A DNA stretch of 9,020 nucleotides from Litorimonas sp964425355. Lineage in GTDB: Bacteria > Pseudomonadota > Alphaproteobacteria > Caulobacterales > Maricaulaceae. The notes under the pieces were generated by a model. The model was not told the origin of the DNA. It ran no database searches and worked only from the letters and a program-made list of their open reading frames with translations. The DNA lies in contig CAYRMO010000109.1 in NCBI GenBank assembly GCA_964425355.1, positions 1 through 9,020 of the forward strand. Reading direction: 5' to 3'. Each line of letters starts with the position of its first letter. The stretch's first letter is position 1. This document shows, piece by piece, positions 7,263 through 9,020 of the stretch. A program made the translations under genes and the position numbers.

Positions 7263-7825
7263 GCCTATCTGAAACATCTCAAAAAAAGAATGCCTTATCC
7301 TATGGATTGATCGGGCTAGGTCTTGTCCTTTGTTGCTATAAATTTGTCTCGGCGACCCTATCGGCGGAAGACATTCGACAAAATGGCGAACGGGTCTTGA
7401 TCGACCTCCGACCTGCTGATCCGCGCTCGCTCCTCCTGGGAGATTATATGCGGTTGAATTATAATAGAGAAGCTCTGCCAAGTGACCCAGACGCACGGTT
7501 TTCAAACCCCGTAGACCGCGATAAAATCATACCTCGAAAAGGGCTGGCCGTTATTCGACTTGATGACAGCGTTGTACGGTTTGTCAGATTTGCAACTGAG
7601 AATGAGACACTTGCAGATGATGAACGCCTGATCCGCTATAGCAAGGCGCGTTGGCGCTATATTTATGGTGGCACACGCTATTATTTCCAATCCGGCACGG
7701 CGGAACGCTTCCGCGACGCCGAATATGGTGAGTTCAGACTTATGGTTGATGGTCGTGTGCTCCTCTCGGGGCTAGCCGATGAAGATAAGAAGACGATATT
7801 GATTGCGGGCGAAGCGCCGGAATAA
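7259..7825 (+). CDS. GDYXXLXY domain protein
   Basis: This 188-residue protein has one N-terminal membrane segment (about 14-31, SYGLIGLGLVLCCYKFVSA), after which the chain is probably periplasmic. The family signature appears as GDYMRLNY at residues 61-68, preceded by the typical VLIDLRPADPRSLLLGDY context. The rest is a compact mixed fold ending in VLLSGLADEDKKTI, which looks like the natural end of the family, so the gene seems intact although an insertion sequence follows within 25 nt. Genes of this family usually sit beside DUF2157 and DUF4401 membrane proteins, as here, and a complex is a reasonable guess. The start overlaps the upstream stop by 4 nt and has a good ribosome site. Its molecular function is not established. 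Confidence 0.88.
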   Translation: MSLSETSQKKNALSYGLIGLGLVLCCYKFVSATLSAEDIRQNGERVLIDLRPADPRSLLLGDYMRLNYNREALPSDPDARFSNPVDRDKIIPRKGLAVIRLDDSVVRFVRFATENETLADDERLIRYSKARWRYIYGGTRYYFQSGTAERFRDAEYGEFRLMVDGRVLLSGLADEDKKTILIAGEAPE

Positions 7826-7850
7826 ATTGACGCATTTAATATCACTGTCA

Positions 7851-8813
7851 TCAACTCTGATTTTGAATATTGTTTAGATCTCTGATTTTGGCGTTTATGC
7901 GGATAATGATTTTGCGCATGATTGCGGTCAGTGCGACCATGGGTTTTTTACCTTTATCGAGCAGGTTTTGATATTTCTGTGAGAGGTCTGATTTTTTAGA
8001 TCGTGCGGCGCCCATAGCAGCCATGAACAAGGCTCGCCGGATATGAGGTCGCCCGCCTCGGACGGATCGATAGCCTTTTCGCTGTCCACTATCATTAGGA
8101 TGAGGTGCTACACCGGCCAGACTGGCCGCTTGTCGCCGGGTCAGTTGTCCGAGTTCTGGCATAAAGGCGATGAGCTTTTGAGCTGTGATCGGACCGATGC
8201 CGGGCTGGGCGATCATCAGGTCGTATCGGGACGATAGTGATTGGCTTGAGACGATGAGGGTTTTGATGTGGCGGTCGATTTTATGGATTTGCCGATCCAG
8301 TGTTTTAATAATGGCCTGGCAGGAGTTTTGGATAAACCTGTCAATGCCAGGGGCTTTCAGGCGCGTTTTCTCGGCAGCGCGAAAGGCCACAATATCCTCG
8401 CGACGGTGCATAAGTTGTTGCAAGGCTTGTTGTTTTTTACTCTGGGCTTTCCATAAGGGGAGTTCCGACACCCGCTCCCGGCCATAGCGGGCTAGGGCTT
8501 TGGCATCCAAAGGGTCGGTCTTGCCGTGATGGCGCAGCGAGGCGATGAAGCGTTTGACCTTCAGCGCATCGGCTCGGTGTATAGCCTTATGATGTCTAGC
8601 GCACAAAGATAGCAACCGGGCTTCATAGCCGCCGGAAGCCTCACAGATCAGAAGGCTATCGGAAGGTACAATTTTGAGCCAAGCCGTAATAGCGCTTTGT
8701 GTATTGGGCAAGGTCAGAACTTCTTGTGACTGCTCATCATAAATGACTAGGCTCGGCTTGCCGACATCAATACCGATGAAGCGATTAAAAACAGTGGGAT
8801 TACAGGACTTCAT
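7851..8813 (-). CDS. IS110-family transposase (DEDD recombinase)
   Basis: This 320-residue recombinase catalyses RNA-guided, DDE-independent insertion and excision in its family. The N-terminal RuvC-like domain has the acidic set Asp15 (FIGIDVGK), Glu58 (CEASGGYE), Asp100 and Asp103 (KTDPLDAKALARYGR). A helical coiled linker (about 115-195) follows. The C-terminal Tnp domain contains PGIGPITAQKLIAFMPELG (204-222) and Ser242 in NDSGQRKG, which aligns with the nucleophilic serine (Ser241) of the IS621 recombinase, whose acidic residues are D11, E60, D102 and D105. Length and spacing are near-identical to IS621, so the gene looks complete and potentially active. The ATG is preceded by a weak GAAAGAG ribosome site 6 nt upstream. 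It is convergent with the GDYXXLXY gene, stop codons 25 nt apart. Confidence 0.95.
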   Translation of the reverse strand: MKSCNPTVFNRFIGIDVGKPSLVIYDEQSQEVLTLPNTQSAITAWLKIVPSDSLLICEASGGYEARLLSLCARHHKAIHRADALKVKRFIASLRHHGKTDPLDAKALARYGRERVSELPLWKAQSKKQQALQQLMHRREDIVAFRAAEKTRLKAPGIDRFIQNSCQAIIKTLDRQIHKIDRHIKTLIVSSQSLSSRYDLMIAQPGIGPITAQKLIAFMPELGQLTRRQAASLAGVAPHPNDSGQRKGYRSVRGGRPHIRRALFMAAMGAARSKKSDLSQKYQNLLDKGKKPMVALTAIMRKIIIRINAKIRDLNNIQNQS

Positions 8814-8819
8814 ATGTTA

Positions 8820-8985
8820 CTCTTTCAAGGCTTGGGATTGTTTGCGGGCGTGGACGTTACCCATAGACCCTTTCAACTCTTCAAGCGTATTTGCAAAAGG
8901 AGACGGGAGACCTCGATGACAACGGTCGTAAAGACCCACCCCGGAACGGTTGCCCGCCTCCGCCCAACCTACGGCCAGACAAACA
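8820..8985 (-). ncRNA. Putative bridge RNA of the IS110 element
   Basis: IS110-group elements encode a structured bridge RNA of roughly 150-200 nt between the left end and the recombinase gene; this stretch has that position and size. It is more GC-rich than the AT-rich segment just outside it (about 8981-9010). Possible stems in plus coordinates: 8948-8952 with 8965-8969 (GGTTG/CAACC, 12-nt loop); 8924-8927 with 8933-8936 (5-nt loop) or, alternatively, with 8909-8912 (11-nt loop); and a long-range 8844-8849 with 8952-8957 (GCGGGC/GCCCGC). These were found by eye and some exclude each other. Ends and guide loops are not determined. A 64-codon frame runs across the region but is best seen as incidental. 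Confidence 0.5.
8938..8945. repeat. 8-nt direct repeat, inner copy (within putative bridge RNA)
   Basis: ACCCCGGA (plus strand) is repeated exactly at 9011-9018, in the same orientation, near the outer left end of the element. One copy lies inside the predicted RNA. Confidence 0.6.
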
Positions 8986-8994
8986 CAATATACA

Positions 8995-9009
8995 CAAATC
9001 AAATCAAAC
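8995..9009. repeat. Short tandem repeat CAAAT-CAAAT-CAAAC
   Basis: Three 5-nt units, the last with one change, lie in the AT-rich zone just outside the predicted RNA. On the minus strand this zone reads into TATATT (8992-8987), which could serve as a -10 box for the bridge RNA or recombinase transcript, but no matching -35 at normal spacing is clear. Confidence 0.5.
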
Positions 9010-9010
9010 A

Positions 9011-9018
9011 ACCCCGGA
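9011..9018. repeat. 8-nt direct repeat, outer copy (near IS left end)
   Basis: This is the second exact copy of ACCCCGGA, 73 nt from the first. It lies at the edge of the window, where the left end of the IS element or its flanking target would be expected. Confidence 0.6.
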
Positions 9019-9020
9019 CT

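Larger units (their letters stand above)
7826..9020 (-). mobile_element. IS110-family insertion sequence (left end probably at or beyond window edge)
   Basis: The element consists of one recombinase gene with a long non-coding stretch upstream (8814 to at least 9020) and almost none downstream. The right end must lie within 7826-7850 unless it reaches into the GDYXXLXY gene. No terminal inverted repeats or target duplication are visible, as expected for IS110 elements. A long upstream and short downstream non-coding region fits the IS110 group, not the IS1111 group. Exact ends cannot be fixed from one copy. Confidence 0.75.

Noticed and set aside
7826..7850. Terminal inverted repeat of the IS element
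   Set aside because: No convincing inverted match to the 8981-9020 end was found; IS110-group elements normally lack such repeats.
8043..8487. Plus-strand open frames opposite the recombinase gene
   Set aside because: They are antisense shadows of a clearly coding IS110 recombinase with conserved catalytic residues, and show no domain of their own.
8817..9011. A 64-codon minus-strand open frame just upstream of the IS110 recombinase
   Set aside because: It covers the putative bridge RNA region, has no recognisable domain or good ribosome site, and such incidental frames are expected over GC-rich structured RNA genes.

Overview
The window looks like chromosomal DNA of an alphaproteobacterium with moderate GC content. 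The reasons are a tight plus-strand gene layout, an acyl-CoA dehydrogenase/flavin oxidoreductase pair of a kind common in sphingomonad- and Hyphomonas-like genomes, secreted DUF4139 proteins, and a TonB-box-like motif of the style seen in alphaproteobacterial receptors. The lineage is an inference from gene style, not a database match.

Layout. Positions 1-1770 hold the 3' part of an acyl-CoA dehydrogenase gene and, 3 nt later, a complete gene for a flavin-dependent oxidoreductase of the nitronate monooxygenase (2-nitropropane dioxygenase) superfamily. They probably form the end of a lipid or acyl-CoA catabolic operon. After a 245-nt gap, 2016-5014 holds two tandem paralogous genes, 2 nt apart, for exported DUF4139 proteins (482 and 515 aa). 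Their conserved halves are separated by an insert that is entirely different in the two copies: Asn/Tyr/Arg-rich in the first, and Pro/Ala-rich with a TonB-box-like sequence in the second. After a 256-nt gap, 5307-7825 holds a second two-gene operon. It encodes a large polytopic membrane protein that appears to join DUF2157 and DUF4401 regions, overlapped by 4 nt (ATGA) by a gene for a GDYXXLXY-motif protein with one membrane anchor. The biochemical role of this module is not established.

The right edge (about 7826-9020, minus strand) is an IS110-family insertion sequence that landed directly behind the GDYXXLXY gene. Its recombinase keeps the full RuvC-like D-E-D-D set and the C-terminal serine. 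The non-coding stretch downstream of the recombinase is very short. The 207 nt upstream are GC-rich, contain several possible stems, and sit where IS110-group elements encode their bridge RNA. The outer left end of the element is probably at or beyond the end of the window.

Most worth a second look: (1) the putative bridge RNA and its short matches to the element ends, (2) the TonB-box-like motif inside a periplasmic DUF4139 protein, and (3) the DUF2157-DUF4401 fusion operon with GDYXXLXY. No tRNA, rRNA, CRISPR array or phage gene was seen.
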